Assembly (NCBI GenBank): GCA_020796225.1 | Contig: CM036774.1 | Location: 26,555,291-26,619,290 of the forward strand | Reading direction: 5' to 3' | Origin: Arion vulgaris | Taxonomy: Eukaryota; Mollusca; Gastropoda; Stylommatophora; Arionidae | Length of the DNA: 64,000 nucleotides | Part shown: positions 52,640 to 62,884 of the stretch, one piece after another | Position numbering within the stretch: position 1 is the stretch's first letter | Layout of the letters: each line of letters starts with the position of its first letter | Translations under genes and position numbers: made by a program | The notes under the pieces: generated by a model | Told to the model about the DNA's origin: nothing | What the model saw: the letters and a program-made list of their open reading frames with translations, nothing else | Database searches by the model: none

Positions 52640-53045
52640 ACTTCTGATCTATCCACCCACCTTTTCCACACCCACGCACGTACACGCGCGCTTGCGGTAA
52701 TACACACATACATACTCACAGTCACATACTCAAACTGTACGTTAAGAAATATAACGCAATTCTCATGATATAATTTCGACCGGACACTTCCACACGTTTT
52801 CTCATCTTTTATTTTCTTATTCTTCTCTTCTATAATAAGGGGCGTTGTCTTAATATAATGCTGTATATACTGTCGGCCATCAGAACCTTATGGAACGGTT
52901 GTGTAACTAACTGACAGACACACACACGCAATACATACATACACACCCATACAACAACAACAACACAAGCGCCCGCACACACACACACACACATGCGCGC
53001 ACACACACGCAAACACACATACAAGATAGCGAGAAGTAATACAAT
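52640..53045. repeat. CA-rich region with (CA)n
   Basis: Scattered CACACGC and ACATACATAC blocks and a (CA)n core near 52970-53005. Minus frames 52830-53142 (VCVCV-rich) are repeat translations. Confidence 0.75.
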
Positions 53046-53204
53046 AACAAGTTGTAATGGATGAGTTAAAAAGTAATTTAAAAAACCCAACAAAACCCAG
53101 TATTTCTTTGAATGGCGAAATCCTCATTGCAAGATCATGCAATTCTGGCTAGCTCAGTGGAGTTTGATTTTCATTCTTGAAATATGGGTAACCAGGGGTG
53201 ACTG

Positions 53205-53330
53205 TCATTTGCAGGGATCCTCAAACTATTTTGAGTATAGACCTCTCCATTTAATTGTTGATCCTACCCTTATCGATACCCCATGCACACGCAAAATCAT
53301 CAAATGAAATACATATTTTTTAATTAAGGT
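53205..53330 (+). mobile_element. Possible hAT left-end fragment
   Basis: CAGGGATCCTCAAACTATTT resembles hAT-type termini that start CAGGGGTCCTCAAAC. No matching right end was found, so no duplication can be tested. Confidence 0.35.
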
Positions 53331-53454
53331 CTTGTGTGTCTTTCCCCGTTGTAGTTTCTGGGTTAGCGATGAATAGAACCACTGTTTCCTCGTAGATGTT
53401 GTATTAGCTGATAAATAGAAGCAGCAGGACGTAGGGCCGTCGTCACGACACTGA

Positions 53455-53690
53455 AAATCCATACAGGATCGAAGGATTGACTTCATTGCACCGGGTTTTT
53501 ACTCTATACTCGGTCCCTCTCCGCATAAATAGAACACCACCTGCCGAGCGTATTGCACAAAGTACAAGCTCCAGCAACAATCCTAGGCATCTCTGAAGAA
53601 AAGGCACTCGTGAATAGAACGGCTCGGTCAGGATTCGAACCACGATTTCCGAGCACAAGACAAGGGTTTAACCACTTGGACTTTAGGCCA
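53455..53690 (-). mobile_element. SINE-C copy
   Basis: GGATTGACTTCATTGCACCG, ATACTCGGTCCCTCTCCGCA, CACCACCTGCCGAGCGTATT, AACAATCCTAGGCATCTCTG, CGTGAATAGAACGGCTCGGT, CAGGATTCGAACCACGATTT (B box reversed) and ACCACTTGGACTTTAGGCCA (A-box region reversed). Full length. Confidence 0.88.
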
Positions 53691-53744
53691 CATTAAAAAC
53701 CAAACATCTACAGAAACAGAAATGGACAAAACACAAACTGTTCA

Positions 53745-53933
53745 TTTTGAGTGGACTTCTTCTTCTGCGATCAACGACTACGACTACTCCGGTATGTGTC
53801 ATAAACAGGGTGATACGCTTGAGGTATTTACTGGTCCCCCATAGTTTGTTTTGAAGGATTGTTTCTGATGGCCAAATTGACATTCTCACACTGCTCAGGC
53901 TGGGGCAGTCCTGCAGAATGTGCTTTGTGGACT
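53745..53933 (-). mobile_element. LINE RNase H-type C-terminus, distal part
   Basis: Minus frame 53683-53973 reads STKHILQDCPSLSSVRMSIW, PSETILQNKLWGTSKYLKRI and TLFMTHTGVV. This matches the end of I/Jockey-type pol proteins after RNase H (EHVLQxCP..LR..xWP..T.L..KLWG..EDL.RT..FI..TGL). It is interrupted upstream by SINE-A at 53934 and resumes at 54190. Confidence 0.82.
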
Positions 53934-54189
53934 CTTCTTCTTCTTCTTCTTTGCGTTCGTTCTTTTCGACCAATTTTAATCATTCTTTGTGATATGTTTG
54001 ATCTTTGACAAGAACGTGTATACGTTGCAATTGGTTTGTAGGCCCTAAACGCATAGACTTCTACACGTTTAGGACATGTGCATCCGATTTCAGCCAAACC
54101 TCCTTAGTCGCCTCTTACGACATGCGTGGCAGGTAACAGTGGTTCTATTCTTTACACCCAAAATTTGGGCCCCGGTAACCACTCGGGCG
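53934..54189 (-). mobile_element. SINE-A inserted in LINE, with 12-bp TSD
   Basis: Perfect GCTTTGTGGACT at 53922-53933 and 54190-54201. Body 256 bp: (CTT)n, TTTGCGTTCGTTCTTTTCGA, TTGTGATATGTTTGATCTTT, CGCATAGACTTCTACACGTT, CCTTAGTCGCCTCTTACGAC, GGGCCCCGGTAACCACTCGG. Confidence 0.94.
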
Positions 54190-54325
54190 GCTTTGTGGAC
54201 TGCTTTGGTGCTCCACAGGCGCAGACAGCCGAGACCCATTCTGTGGAGGTGTGCTCTGAATATTTGAGTGGAAATTTTTGGGTCTCTCTGTCTTATGTGA
54301 CATTGGACACGACAAAGACTGGATG
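54190..54325 (-). mobile_element. LINE RNase H-type C-terminus, proximal part
   Basis: The minus strand reads RAHLHRMGLG then, after a frameshift, CGAPKQSTK, joining to HILQDCPSL across the SINE. Known order in this class is GHxxLRxHLxRMGLxxSPxCxCG followed by ExxEHxLxxCP, so order and spacing agree. It starts with a (CAT)n run on the minus strand. Confidence 0.75.
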
Positions 54326-54329
54326 ATGA

Positions 54330-54850
54330 TGATGATGTGTTCTTTTTTAAACTAGAATTTGTAGTATCATCTTCACTTCACTCGCCTTTTATCTCTGACA
54401 TCTCTCTTTCCACACTCTTATTTCTCTCACTCCATCACATTTCTGTCACGCCCTTAAAGTATCACATTTTCTCTCCCACGTTCCCATTTGTTCCGCAACT
54501 TGCAGTTCCTCCCACTTACTCCTATCTCTCAAATCCTCCTATCTCTGGATTGCTACTCCATTACCTTTTCTTTCTCCTAACTCTCTCTCTCTCTCTCACT
54601 CCTCTCTCCTCTCTACTCTCTCTCTACACGTATACACAAACACACACACTCTCTCCTTCCCTCTAGCTGTCTCTCTCTCGCATATAAACAAAGACACACC
54701 CATACAAACACACACACACAACAAACACACTCAACTAAATTCTCTCTCTCACGCATTAAACAAACACACACACAAACTCTCTTTCTTTTTCTCTCTCTCG
54801 CATATAAACAAACACACACACACAAACTCTCTCTCTCTCTCTCTCTCTCA
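54330..54850. repeat. (TC)n and (CA)n low complexity, ~60-bp composite repeat
   Basis: From 54580, CTCTCTCTC, GCATATAAACAAACACACAC and AAACTCTCT recur about four times. Earlier part is T/C-rich without fixed period. Confidence 0.8.
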
Positions 54851-54854
54851 AAGA

Positions 54855-55145
54855 CAGTGTAAGAATCCGACTTGAGAAAATACGGGTGTGAGTGGGAACA
54901 AACGGGAGCGCATTAATACCTCATTGCAGATGGCCTGTCTTGAGCCCTCAACGAGGGGCTATCTTTTCCAGTCTGAAGTTTCATCAAACAGGAAAAAAAC
55001 CGCCAGGCTAACAAAAATCGAAGAGACTTCACATCCGCTTGCTAACAAATGACATTTTGTCATGAGACAACCTGCTGGCCAACATGCAAGCAAGCGTCGA
55101 TCAATTCTTACACAGTTTTCTTGGGGGGTCATATATCACCACCCA
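54855..55145. other. Unassigned sequence
   Basis: No gene or repeat recognised. Confidence 0.3.
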
Positions 55146-55149
55146 GTGC

Positions 55150-55420
55150 TCCTGTTGTTACATCTGTCTGTCGGTCGCTCGCTCGTTCGGTCGGTCGGTG
55201 GTCTGTCTGTTTCTCTCTCTGCCTGTCTTTCTCTGTCGGTCGGTTTTTCTGTCTGTTTCTCTCTCTTGCCTGTCTTTCTCGGTCGGTTGTCTGTCTGTCT
55301 GTTTCTCTCTATCTCTCTTTTCTCTGTCTGTCTGTCTCTCTCTTTCTCTGTATTGGTCGGTCTATTTTCCTCTATTTCGCAGTCTCTCTGCCTGCCTGTC
55401 ATGTCTTTCTGGTTGGTCTG
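55150..55420. repeat. CTGT/CGGT simple repeats
   Basis: GTCTGTCTGTTTCTCTCTC, GGTCGGTCGG and TGCCTGTC blocks. These open three overlapping forward frames (253, 208 and 125 codons from 55049) that I reject as genes. Confidence 0.85.
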
Positions 55421-55479
55421 TGTGGTTACTGTCTGCCCACCGGTCGGCCAGTCCGAACTAGCCAGTATAATGGTTTTGC

Positions 55480-55755
55480 GTCACGTGAACAATTACTTAT
55501 TTATCTTCTTCACCTTTCAACTCCCAACGGAGCACAGGTCTTCAACAAACTTCTTCCAGCTCTTTCTCTCTCTTGCCATCCCTTCCAATTCCTTCCATGT
55601 TTTACTTATCCTTTTATATCAGTCTCCACTCTCTTCTCCGGTATGTCTAGCCTTCCCTACTCATCTTTCCCTGCGGGTTCTAAAATAGTGCATGTCTTGC
55701 AATGCCTTGGTCGGTCTCTCAATGTGTGTCATATCAGTCGCCGGCGTCTCTTCCT
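55480..55755 (-). mobile_element. LINE 3' end fragment
   Basis: The minus strand reads ERPTKALQDM, then KTWKELEGMARERKSWKKF with one frameshift and VEDLCSVGS, ending VKKINK. This is a standard LINE ORF terminus. The right end merges into the 26-bp array. Confidence 0.72.
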
Positions 55756-55756
55756 T

Positions 55757-56512
55757 CGCTCTTTCTTCACTGGTATCGGCTTAGTACTTTCTTCACTGGT
55801 ATCGGCGTAGTACTTTCTTCACTGGTATCGGCGTAGTACTTTCTTCACTGGTATCGGCGTACTTTCTTCACTGTATCGGCGTACTTTCTTCACTTGTATC
55901 GGCGTAGTACTTTCTTCACTGGTATCGGCTAGTACTTTCTTCACTGGTACGGCTTAGTACTTCTTCACTGGTATCGGCTAGTACTTCTTCACTGGTATCG
56001 GCTAGTACTTTCTTCACTGGTATCGGCGTAGTACTTCTTTTCTGGTACGCTTAGTACTTTCTTCACTGGTATCGGCGTAGTGCTTTCTTCACTGGTATCG
56101 GCGTAGTACTTTCTTCACTGGTATCGGCGTAGTACTTTCTTCACTGGTATCGGCGTAGTACTTTCTTCACTGGTATCGGCGTAGTACTTTCTTCACTGGT
56201 ATCGGCTTAGTACTTTCTTCACTAGTATCGGCAGTACTTCTTTACTGGTATCGGCGTAGTACTTTCTTCACTGGTATCGGCGTAGTACTTTTTCACTGGT
56301 ATCGGCGTAGTACTTTTTCACTGGTATCGGCTTAGTACTTTCTTCACTGGTATCGGCGTAGTACTTTTTCACACCCGGTACTCACTGGTATCTGCGTAGT
56401 ACTTTTTCACTGGTACCGGCGTAGTACTTTTTAACTGGTATCGGCTAAGTACTTTTTTCACTGGTATCGGCTTAATACTTTTTTCACTGGTATCGGCTTA
56501 ATACTTTCTCTG
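55757..56512. repeat. 26-bp minisatellite, ~29 copies
   Basis: TAGTACTTTCTTCACTGGTA plus TCGGCG, in good register with variants TCGGCT and TTTTTCAC. The array starts exactly where the LINE fragment ends (CGCTCTTTCTTCACTGGTAT). Confidence 0.95.
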
Positions 56513-56514
56513 AG

Positions 56515-57430
56515 TTTCGCTAATAATTACTACGAGCCAATATATCAGCTGCGAATAGCGAAAGGGTTAAGTATGGTCATCAGTGTCATTCTACATATTA
56601 AGCGCTATGTATTATTTCTTAACCTTTGTATTGTATCATATCAAACTGCCATACCCAGAATCAGGCCCAGTCCAAAACTAGAATGCTTTAACAAAGACAT
56701 GACAGCAACAGAAGTAGGACACGTATAGCTAATATGTCTGTATGTTACAACAATAAAAACCTAGTAACTAATAAGGGTGAGAACAAGATGTTTTTTACAA
56801 GAACCCCAGAGAAAGCAACAGAAGCAAAGAATATGATCAACAAATAAACAGTGTACATGTATTAAGAGTTTCCAAAAAACACTCGCTGGTTGTGTTCGTA
56901 AGGACGCTGGTATTGCTAGGCGATGGGTGTCATAAGAAATGAGGGTAAGTGATTCGAATCCTCTGTTTAACTACTAAGGGTGTAAGTTGTAAATTCTATT
57001 CTGATTTGTGTACATATTTGGAATTGCTTTTGAATATTTATGAAGACTGCAGTGGTCAACCTAAATCTGTTGATATCCATACGGGTTGTCCTCAAAATGG
57101 TACTGGTGAGAACATGAGAGTTGTCTCTGGTCCGTATATGTTGACCTTTCAATATTGATGTTGTTCAGTTGGGATATATTTGACCACTCATCATCATCTA
57201 TTACTACTATCTCTACTACTAACTTACTGATAAATATATTTCATACCATTGCACTCTCTATTTACTACTAACCGGTTCTGACTAGCGTGTCCTACGTCAC
57301 ATTTTTTCATTGCCCCTTCTCTCACTACAATTACACACCATCATACACCTTTACCATACTACGTCATACTGACCTCCATTCCTACATATATGCCAGATTA
57401 GCCCATTCACAGGCTGCTAAGTTCAACACC
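56515..57430. other. Unassigned sequence
   Basis: About 900 bp without recognised gene or repeat. Overlapping frames at 56949-57158 on both strands have no signature. Confidence 0.35.
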
Positions 57431-57439
57431 TGTACTACT

Positions 57440-57495
57440 ATGCTACAACTACTACTAATACTGCTAGTGCTACAACAACTACTAAACTCCTGCTG

Positions 57496-57526
<31 letters not shown>

Positions 57527-57625
57527 GTCTACTACTACCATCACTACTACTTTACTGTTACTGCTCAACAAATGCTACTGCTACAAGAACTACTACTCTA
57601 CTACACTACTATGCTACGCCACATG
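57440..57625. repeat. (ACT)n / (CTG)n trinucleotide region
   Basis: CTACTACTACTACTGCTGCT and related runs. The 177-codon frame 57287-57820 crosses this and a LINE antisense segment and is rejected. Confidence 0.85.
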
Positions 57626-57654
57626 TCGCTGGCTACTTATAACTGTACTACCAA

Positions 57655-57815
57655 CAACTACAAACCCTTCTTGTTCCCACTAGAGCATAGTGCTGGAACT
57701 GTCGATCTCCACCATATATATTCTGGATCGTCTCGTCGTCTGTTATGGGCGTTCTTCTTTACTGTTTGTCGCCAGATATTCTTGACCTCCCACTTTCTCT
57801 TTCGCTGTGGGCTCC
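57655..57815 (-). mobile_element. LINE C-terminal fragment
   Basis: The minus strand is open: KRKWEVKNIWRQTVKKNAHN, RRRDDPEYIWWRSTVPALCS and SGNKKGL. Typical LINE end (KRKxGRPKNTWRRTVEK, WxxIVAALCSSGNK). Confidence 0.72.
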
Positions 57816-57819
57816 AGTA

Positions 57820-58050
57820 GAAATACATGCCTGGTTATGAGGAAACCCCTAACAGCATCACAAGACAGGCTCTCCGATGGAGCCCACAGGACACTAGAGG
57901 TAAGGGAAGACACAGGAACACCTGGAGATGGAATGCAAGAAAATGAGGAGAGAGTGGAGCGATCTGGAAAGGATGGCCTTGGATAGGAGGGACTGGAAGA
58001 CCTTGGTTAGGACCTATGCTTCCCTAGGGACGAAGGGTGAAGAAGAAGAA
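57820..58050 (+). mobile_element. LINE C-terminal fragment (LRKP family)
   Basis: Plus strand with frameshifts: LRKPLTASQDRLSDGAH or ITRQALRWSPQDT, then GKGRHRNTWRWN, MALDRRDWKTLVRTYASLG, ending GAAGAAGAAGAAG. Same family as 61612-61945. Oriented head-to-head with the fragment at 57655. Confidence 0.78.
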
Positions 58051-58064
58051 GACAATTGCAGTTC

Positions 58065-58510
58065 GGTAAAAAACCATGTGTACCCTTCCGACCTATTTCT
58101 TACACAAGAAGATCTCAGCGGCAGTGCACGAACTTCGTAGTACCGGCGAAGGTCTCCGATGTAAATTGGAAGGTAGTGGAATATTTTGGTACTGTTCTTT
58201 TTACCTTTTAATGGCTGTCCCCAACACTTCTATAAATAAATAAATGGTGAAAGAGAAGAAGAAGAAGAATGACTTTCACCAGTGTAGAGTCTTTGTTTGC
58301 GTCATATTTTGGTTAATTTTCAACTGTCAAGCTCTTATACGTTCTCAACTTTGACACGGGATCTACGTTTTTCTCTTCCGATAGAACTAGAAACTAGATC
58401 TCACCTACATTGATATCTGTGATATTCCCATCGCTGCACGTGCGGAATGAACCGAGAACCTTTGAAGCGAGGGGCGAGCACATTACCCTACGCCACACAG
58501 ACTCTCCTCC
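58065..58510 (-). mobile_element. SINE-F, split minus copy
   Basis: 3' half at 58065-58200 (TTCTTACACAAGAAGATCTC, GGCAGTGCACGAACTTCGTA, CGGCGAAGGTCTCCGATGTA). 5' half at ~58325-58510 (GATCTACGTTTTTCTCTTCC, GAAACTAGATCTCACCTACA, GCGGAATGAACCGAGAACCT, TACGCCACACAGACTCTCC). Between them is a segment with GAAGAAGAAGAAGAA at 58254-58268, probably a separate truncated insertion. Confidence 0.7.
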
Positions 58511-58514
58511 CTAC

Positions 58515-58835
58515 CTCCATCCCTCCCCGCAGTTGTGACCACTTCTGGACATGTGAGAGTTCGATTTTATTTGTTCAATTCTGTCACTGGGAAATATATT
58601 GCTAAAGAAATTGGTGACAATTACTTTGCTCAGTGACTTTTTACGGCTTCGTGTCAAGATTGGAATCTGCTTGTAGCAGAGGTCTGCCTGTGTTCTCCAT
58701 ATTTGATAGACTGGCGGAATTATCGGCATTCTTGAAGCCTTCCTAATTTATGGCAGAAGGGTTAGCACTCAGAGAACTGGAGTGGCAGCATGGGGACGGG
58801 AAGGCAGAATCGAACCACAGGGGAAAGCAAAGACT
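58515..58835. other. Unassigned sequence
   Basis: No gene recognised; a 72-codon minus frame lacks a signature. Confidence 0.3.
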
Positions 58836-58839
58836 GGAC

Positions 58840-58905
58840 AGAATGTGAACGTGACGACAAGAGATGGAGATAACAGGAGGGAACTAGCCTAGAGCTGAAT
58901 GAGGA

Positions 58906-58939
<34 letters not shown>

Positions 58940-59930
58940 ATGTCTGTTAGGCAAGGTCTAGGAGAAGAAGTAACGAAAATGACAAAGAGATGGAATAACA
59001 GGAGGGAACTAGCCTAGAGCTGAATGAGGATAGTTTGTGGTTGTGTGTGTGTGCATGTCTATTAGCAGGGTCTAGCAGAAGAAGAAGATACAAGAGAGAC
59101 TAAGACGACCAAGAGATGGAATAACAGAGAGGGACCAGCATATCATAGAAAGCTGAATAGAAGCATAGAATTTGTTGTGGAGAAGTATGTGTGTGATGTC
59201 TATAGTAGTCAGCAAGAAGAAGAAGATGACAAGAGAGACTAAGACGACCAAGAGATGGAATAACAGGAGGGAACTAGCCTAGAGCTGAATGAGGATAGTT
59301 TGTGTGTGTGTGTATGTGTGTGTGTGCATGTCTGTTAGGCAGGGTCTAGCAAGAAGAAGAAGATGACAAGAGAGACTAAGACGGCCAAGAGATGGAATAA
59401 CAGGAGGGAACTAGCCTAGAGCTGAATGAGGATAGTTTGTGTGTATGTGTGTGTGTGTGTGTGCATGTCTGTTAGGCAGGGTCTAGCAAGAAGAAGAAGA
59501 TAACAAGAGAGACTAAGACGACCAAGAGATGGAATAACAGGAGGGAACTAGCCTAGAGCTGAATGAGGATAGTTTGTGTGTGTGTGTGTGTGTGTGCATG
59601 TCTGTTAGGCAGGGTCTAGCAAGAAGAAGAAGATAACAAGAGAGATTAAGACGACCAAGAGATGGAATAACAGGAGGGAACTAGCCTAGAGCTGAATGAG
59701 GATAGTTTGTGTGTATGTGTGTGTGCATGTCTGTTAGGCAGGGTCTAGCAAGAAGAAGAAGATGACAAGAGAGATTAAGACGACAAAGAGATGGAATAAC
59801 AGGAGGGAACTAGCCTAGAGCTGAATGAGGATAGTTTGTGTGTATGTGTGTGTGTGCATGTCTGTTAGGCAGGGTCTAGCAAGAAGAAGAAGATGACAAG
59901 AGAGACTAAGACGGCCAAGAGGGAAACAAT
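58840..59930 (+). repeat. Satellite, ~125-bp unit, ~9 copies, retroelement-like tail
   Basis: Unit: GACAAGAGAGACTAAGACGA, CCAAGAGATGGAATAACAGG, AGGGAACTAGCCTAGAGCTG, AATGAGGATAGTTTGTGTGT, (GT)n, GCATGTCTGTTAGGCAGGGT, CTAGCAAGAAGAAGAAGAT. Each unit ends in the AAGAAGAAGAA signature seen at SINE/LINE tails. (GT)n length varies between copies. Confidence 0.93.
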
Positions 59931-59939
59931 GCATGATTA

Positions 59940-60360
59940 ATAACACGAATAGAACAAGCAATAATAGTTGACGGAAGAAGATATTGGATTATTGAGTTTT
60001 TCTGAATAGTAGCAATCAAGTTTTGTGTTGATTGTGATTGCAAGTTTCCCATGAACAAGTTTGCAAGAACGCTCATTTCATTCTCTCTGTCTCCCTATCT
60101 GTTTGTCGATCGGTCCGCCCTTCCTTCCGCTCGCCCACTTGCCCTCCTCTCTCTCTGTGTATGTATAGTTATGTATAATCGTACATACACACTGAAATGA
60201 ATATAATAATTGTCTTTTTATGTCAAGGAGGAGACTAATGCAGAATTTGATGAACACTTCAATATCGTTCATTTAACAACAACTTCGAACATTTCGATCA
60301 ACGTTAGAGGATGAGGAGATGGGAGTGTTGTTTGGGGGAGAAGAGGAGGAGAATGGGGTT
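59940..60360. other. Unassigned sequence
   Basis: No gene or repeat recognised. Confidence 0.3.
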
Positions 60361-60369
60361 ATAGTGATG

Positions 60370-60575
60370 TTTTTTTCCCCGATCCAGAAGCACTTGAGCT
60401 TTTCTGCTCTTCGACTCGGCGCCATAGACATCGTAACCCTTCGGTTAGGTGTCACGAACACCGTAAATCTGGAGAACCTTTGGCTTTTCTGCCAGCCTGT
60501 GGAATTGAACCGCACTCACAGAGGGCTTGTCACCCGTCGTCCAACGCGCTACAAACACGCTGAGCAGGCGGGCTG
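60370..60575 (-). mobile_element. SINE-G with 8-bp TSD
   Basis: TAGTGATG at 60362-60369 and 60576-60583. Body: CCGATCCAGAAGCACTTGAG, GCGCCATAGACATCGTAACC, TCGGTTAGGTGTCACGAACA, GTGGAATTGAACCGCACTCA, CCGTCGTCCAACGCGCTACA, AACACGCTGAGCAGGCGGGC. Full length. Confidence 0.88.
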
Positions 60576-60674
60576 TAGTGATGGATACGGAAGGAGTTAA
60601 TCTACGCTTGTGATACTTGACCTATACATACTAACACACACACACACACACACGCCCACTATTTGAAGATACTT

Positions 60675-60845
60675 AATCTGACCTGACCTGGAGAAGCATA
60701 GAATGGGACCAGTATAAATGTGACCTGACCTGGAGAAGCATAGAATGGGACCAATATAAATCTGACCTGACCTGGAGAAACATAGAATGGGACCAATATA
60801 AATCTGACCTGACCTGGAGAAACATAGAATGGGACCAGTATAAGA
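60675..60845. repeat. 42-bp tandem repeat, 4 copies
   Basis: CTGACCTGACCTGGAGAAGC, ATAGAATGGGACC and AATATAAAT in exact 42-bp steps. The minus frame encodes a 14-residue repeat (FILVPFYVSPGQVR), which is a repeat translation. Confidence 0.95.
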
Positions 60846-60959
60846 TGATTTAAAGTCTTTAACATCAAATTAGATAGGACAGTTAAGTCTCATGGCGTAA
60901 CTAATGAGGACGGAAATAGCTAACACAGTACTTACCTTGACTATCTGCTGAAGGAGACT

Positions 60960-61042
60960 GAGCACCGACATACCTCTCATGAGCACCGACATACCTCTCA
61001 TGAGCACCGACATACCTCTCACGAGCACCGACATACCTGTCA
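60960..61042. repeat. 21-bp tandem repeat, 4 copies
   Basis: GAGCACCGACATACCTCTCA plus T, four times with two substitutions. Confidence 0.95.
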
Positions 61043-61132
61043 GAAATGCTATGATACCAAATCTTGAACACTGAATACAAAACCACTGAGTACACCCACA
61101 CTACTTGAACGAATATTTCAACTATGGCCTAG

Positions 61133-61345
61133 GGTTAGTGACTCGGTCTATTAACCCTGACGTTCTGAGTTCGAATCACTCTGCGGACAGTTTGGTTGCA
61201 AATTGTTTCCGTTGATTTTAACCAAAGGACGATGACACCACCCGTTCAGAAAGCAATGGCAAACTACTGAACGTATAAGTGGTGCCTAGAAAATCAACGA
61301 TTCGCTTACTGTGGTTGATGGCAAAGTCCTTTAGGATATGCCACT
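61133..61345 (+). mobile_element. SINE-D copy
   Basis: GTTAGTGACTCGGTCTATTA, CCTGACGTTCTGAGTTCGAA (B box), CAGTTTGGTTGCAAATTG, CGATGACACCACCCGTTCAG, ACTACTGAACGTATAAGTGG, GGCAAAGTCCTTTAGGATAT. The matching minus copy at 43956 has a TSD. The head is slightly truncated. Confidence 0.82.
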
Positions 61346-61366
61346 ATTTTTATTCAATAGGAACAA

Positions 61367-61599
61367 CCACCAATAACAGCATACAATAAAAAGAGATCAG
61401 GTACTAGAGCCAAGGGAAGATTAAGAAAAAGATGGATAGACAATATCAAGACCACACTAAATAAACACGGATATAACACAACAAGGGCGACTCATCTGGC
61501 AATGGAACGTTAATTAAAGCTCCCATCCCTACGCTTAATAACAAAAGTGGACAACAAATTCTATCATCCACCTAAGGAAAAACAATATACAATAGCTAA
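61367..61599 (+). mobile_element. LINE 3' end (same family as 45360), flanked by target repeat
   Basis: CCACCAATAACAGCATACAA, GGTACTAGAGCCAAGGGAAG, GATGGATAGACAATATCAAG, CAAGGGCGACTCATCTGGCA, AACGTTAATTAAAGCTCCCA. Peptide RAKGRLRKRWIDNIKTTLN. AATAGGAACAA precedes it (61356-61366) and AATAGGAACAAA follows (61600-61611). Confidence 0.88.
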
Positions 61600-61611
61600 A
61601 ATAGGAACAAA

Positions 61612-61945
61612 ATTTGAGATGGTATGACAAGACCACAAACAGAGAACTGTGGGATAGGGCAGGACAACGGCAGATGGAACAGGAGATAATGAGCAGAAGG
61701 TGACGATGGATAGGACACACACTGAGGAAACCCCTGACAGCATCGCGAAACAGGCTCTCGATGGAACCCCCAGGGCAATAGAAGTAAGGGAAGACCCAGA
61801 AACACCTGGAAACGGGAGTTAGAGATGGAATGCGCAAAAACGGGTAGGAAATGGCGAGATCTGGAAAGATGGCCTTGGATAGGCGAGCTTGGAAGGCCTT
61901 GGTTGCGGACCATGCTTCCTAGGGCGAAGGGTGAAGAAGAAGAAG
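61612..61945 (+). mobile_element. LINE 3' end (LRKP family) with 12-bp TSD
   Basis: AATAGGAACAAA at 61600-61611 and 61946-61957, perfect. Frameshifted peptides RWIGHTLRKPLTASRNRLSM and DRRAWKALVADHA, ending GTGAAGAAGAAG. A second copy of this family is at 57820-58050. Confidence 0.9.
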
Positions 61946-61959
61946 AATAGGAACAAAGA

Positions 61960-62499
61960 ATCCACGAAGATTACTCAACCAAAAATAGCCATATTGATAT
62001 ATAAATGGTAAATTACATTGCTTTTTTCTTTTCCTTCTGTCTTCACACTGCTACCAGGTTGTTACCCAGTGTCGTGGTTTTCTGGTTTTTTAAATCCTTG
62101 CGCTGCTTAAGTGTCTCGGGTGATAGTTATTTTTATTACAATGCTTGGCCTTTCTAAACAGATTTATATAAACCAAAAATAAGTTTACAAAATAAAACCC
62201 AAAACTTCCAATAATAATACATAAAAAGCGCTCGTGCACAGACGGTATACACACACATACAAAGAGAGAGAGAGGAAAAGGGAGGGGGAGGGGGAACAAG
62301 AAATAAATGAACATTCTTTCATTGCTTGTAATTTTTTCTCCTCTTTCTTTATCCTGATTTTCAATCGCGGGACACCCATTAACCTTCTCACACCCTGCTT
62401 CCCCCTTACCGTCCCTGAGACGACGTTATGAAGACACAGCTCTTTGTTTCTGCTTCTAACTCATTAAATTCTCGTCCAAGTCGGAGAGAAGAAAAATGG
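61960..62499. other. Unassigned sequence with AG-rich tract
   Basis: GAGAGAGAGAGG and GGGAGGGGGAGGGGG at 62263-62295. No gene recognised; overlapping frames at 62090-62431 are unsupported. Confidence 0.35.
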
Positions 62500-62510
62500 G
62501 GCAGACAACT

Positions 62511-62755
62511 TCTTCTTTGCGTTCGTTCTTTACGACCAATTTTAATCACTCTTTGTGATATGTTTGATCTTTGCCAAGAACGTGTATACGTTGCACATTG
62601 GTTTGGTAGGCCCCTAAACACATAGACTTCTACACGTTTAGGACATGTGCATCCGGTTTCATCCAAACCTCCTTAGTCGCCTCTTACGACATGCATGGCA
62701 GGTAACAGTGGTTCTATTCTTTACACCCCCAAATTTGGGCCCCGGTAACCACTCA
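62511..62755 (-). mobile_element. SINE-A with 11-bp TSD
   Basis: GGCAGACAACT at 62500-62510 and 62756-62766, perfect. Body 245 bp, with TTTGCGTTCGTTCTTTACGA, ACGTGTATACGTTGCACATT, CGCCTCTTACGACATGCATG and GGGCCCCGGTAACCACTCA. Very close to the 30599 copy. Confidence 0.94.
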
Positions 62756-62884
62756 GGCAGACAACTGCTATCTTGGATAGCACAAATCTAGTTAGTGATC
62801 TCCCCTTTTCTAACTTGAAGACAAATATTAACAATACATAATGTTGACTATTACCACTAACGTTACATTCTTCACGCATTGAGA

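Noticed and set aside
55049..55810. 253-codon ORF with overlapping 208- and 125-codon ORFs
   Set aside because: Built from CTGT/CGGT simple repeats and an antisense LINE tail. Three overlapping open frames indicate low complexity, not coding constraint.
57287..57820. 177-codon ORF with poly-Tyr/Cys/Leu stretch
   Set aside because: Crosses (ACT)n/(CTG)n repeats and runs antisense through a LINE C-terminus.
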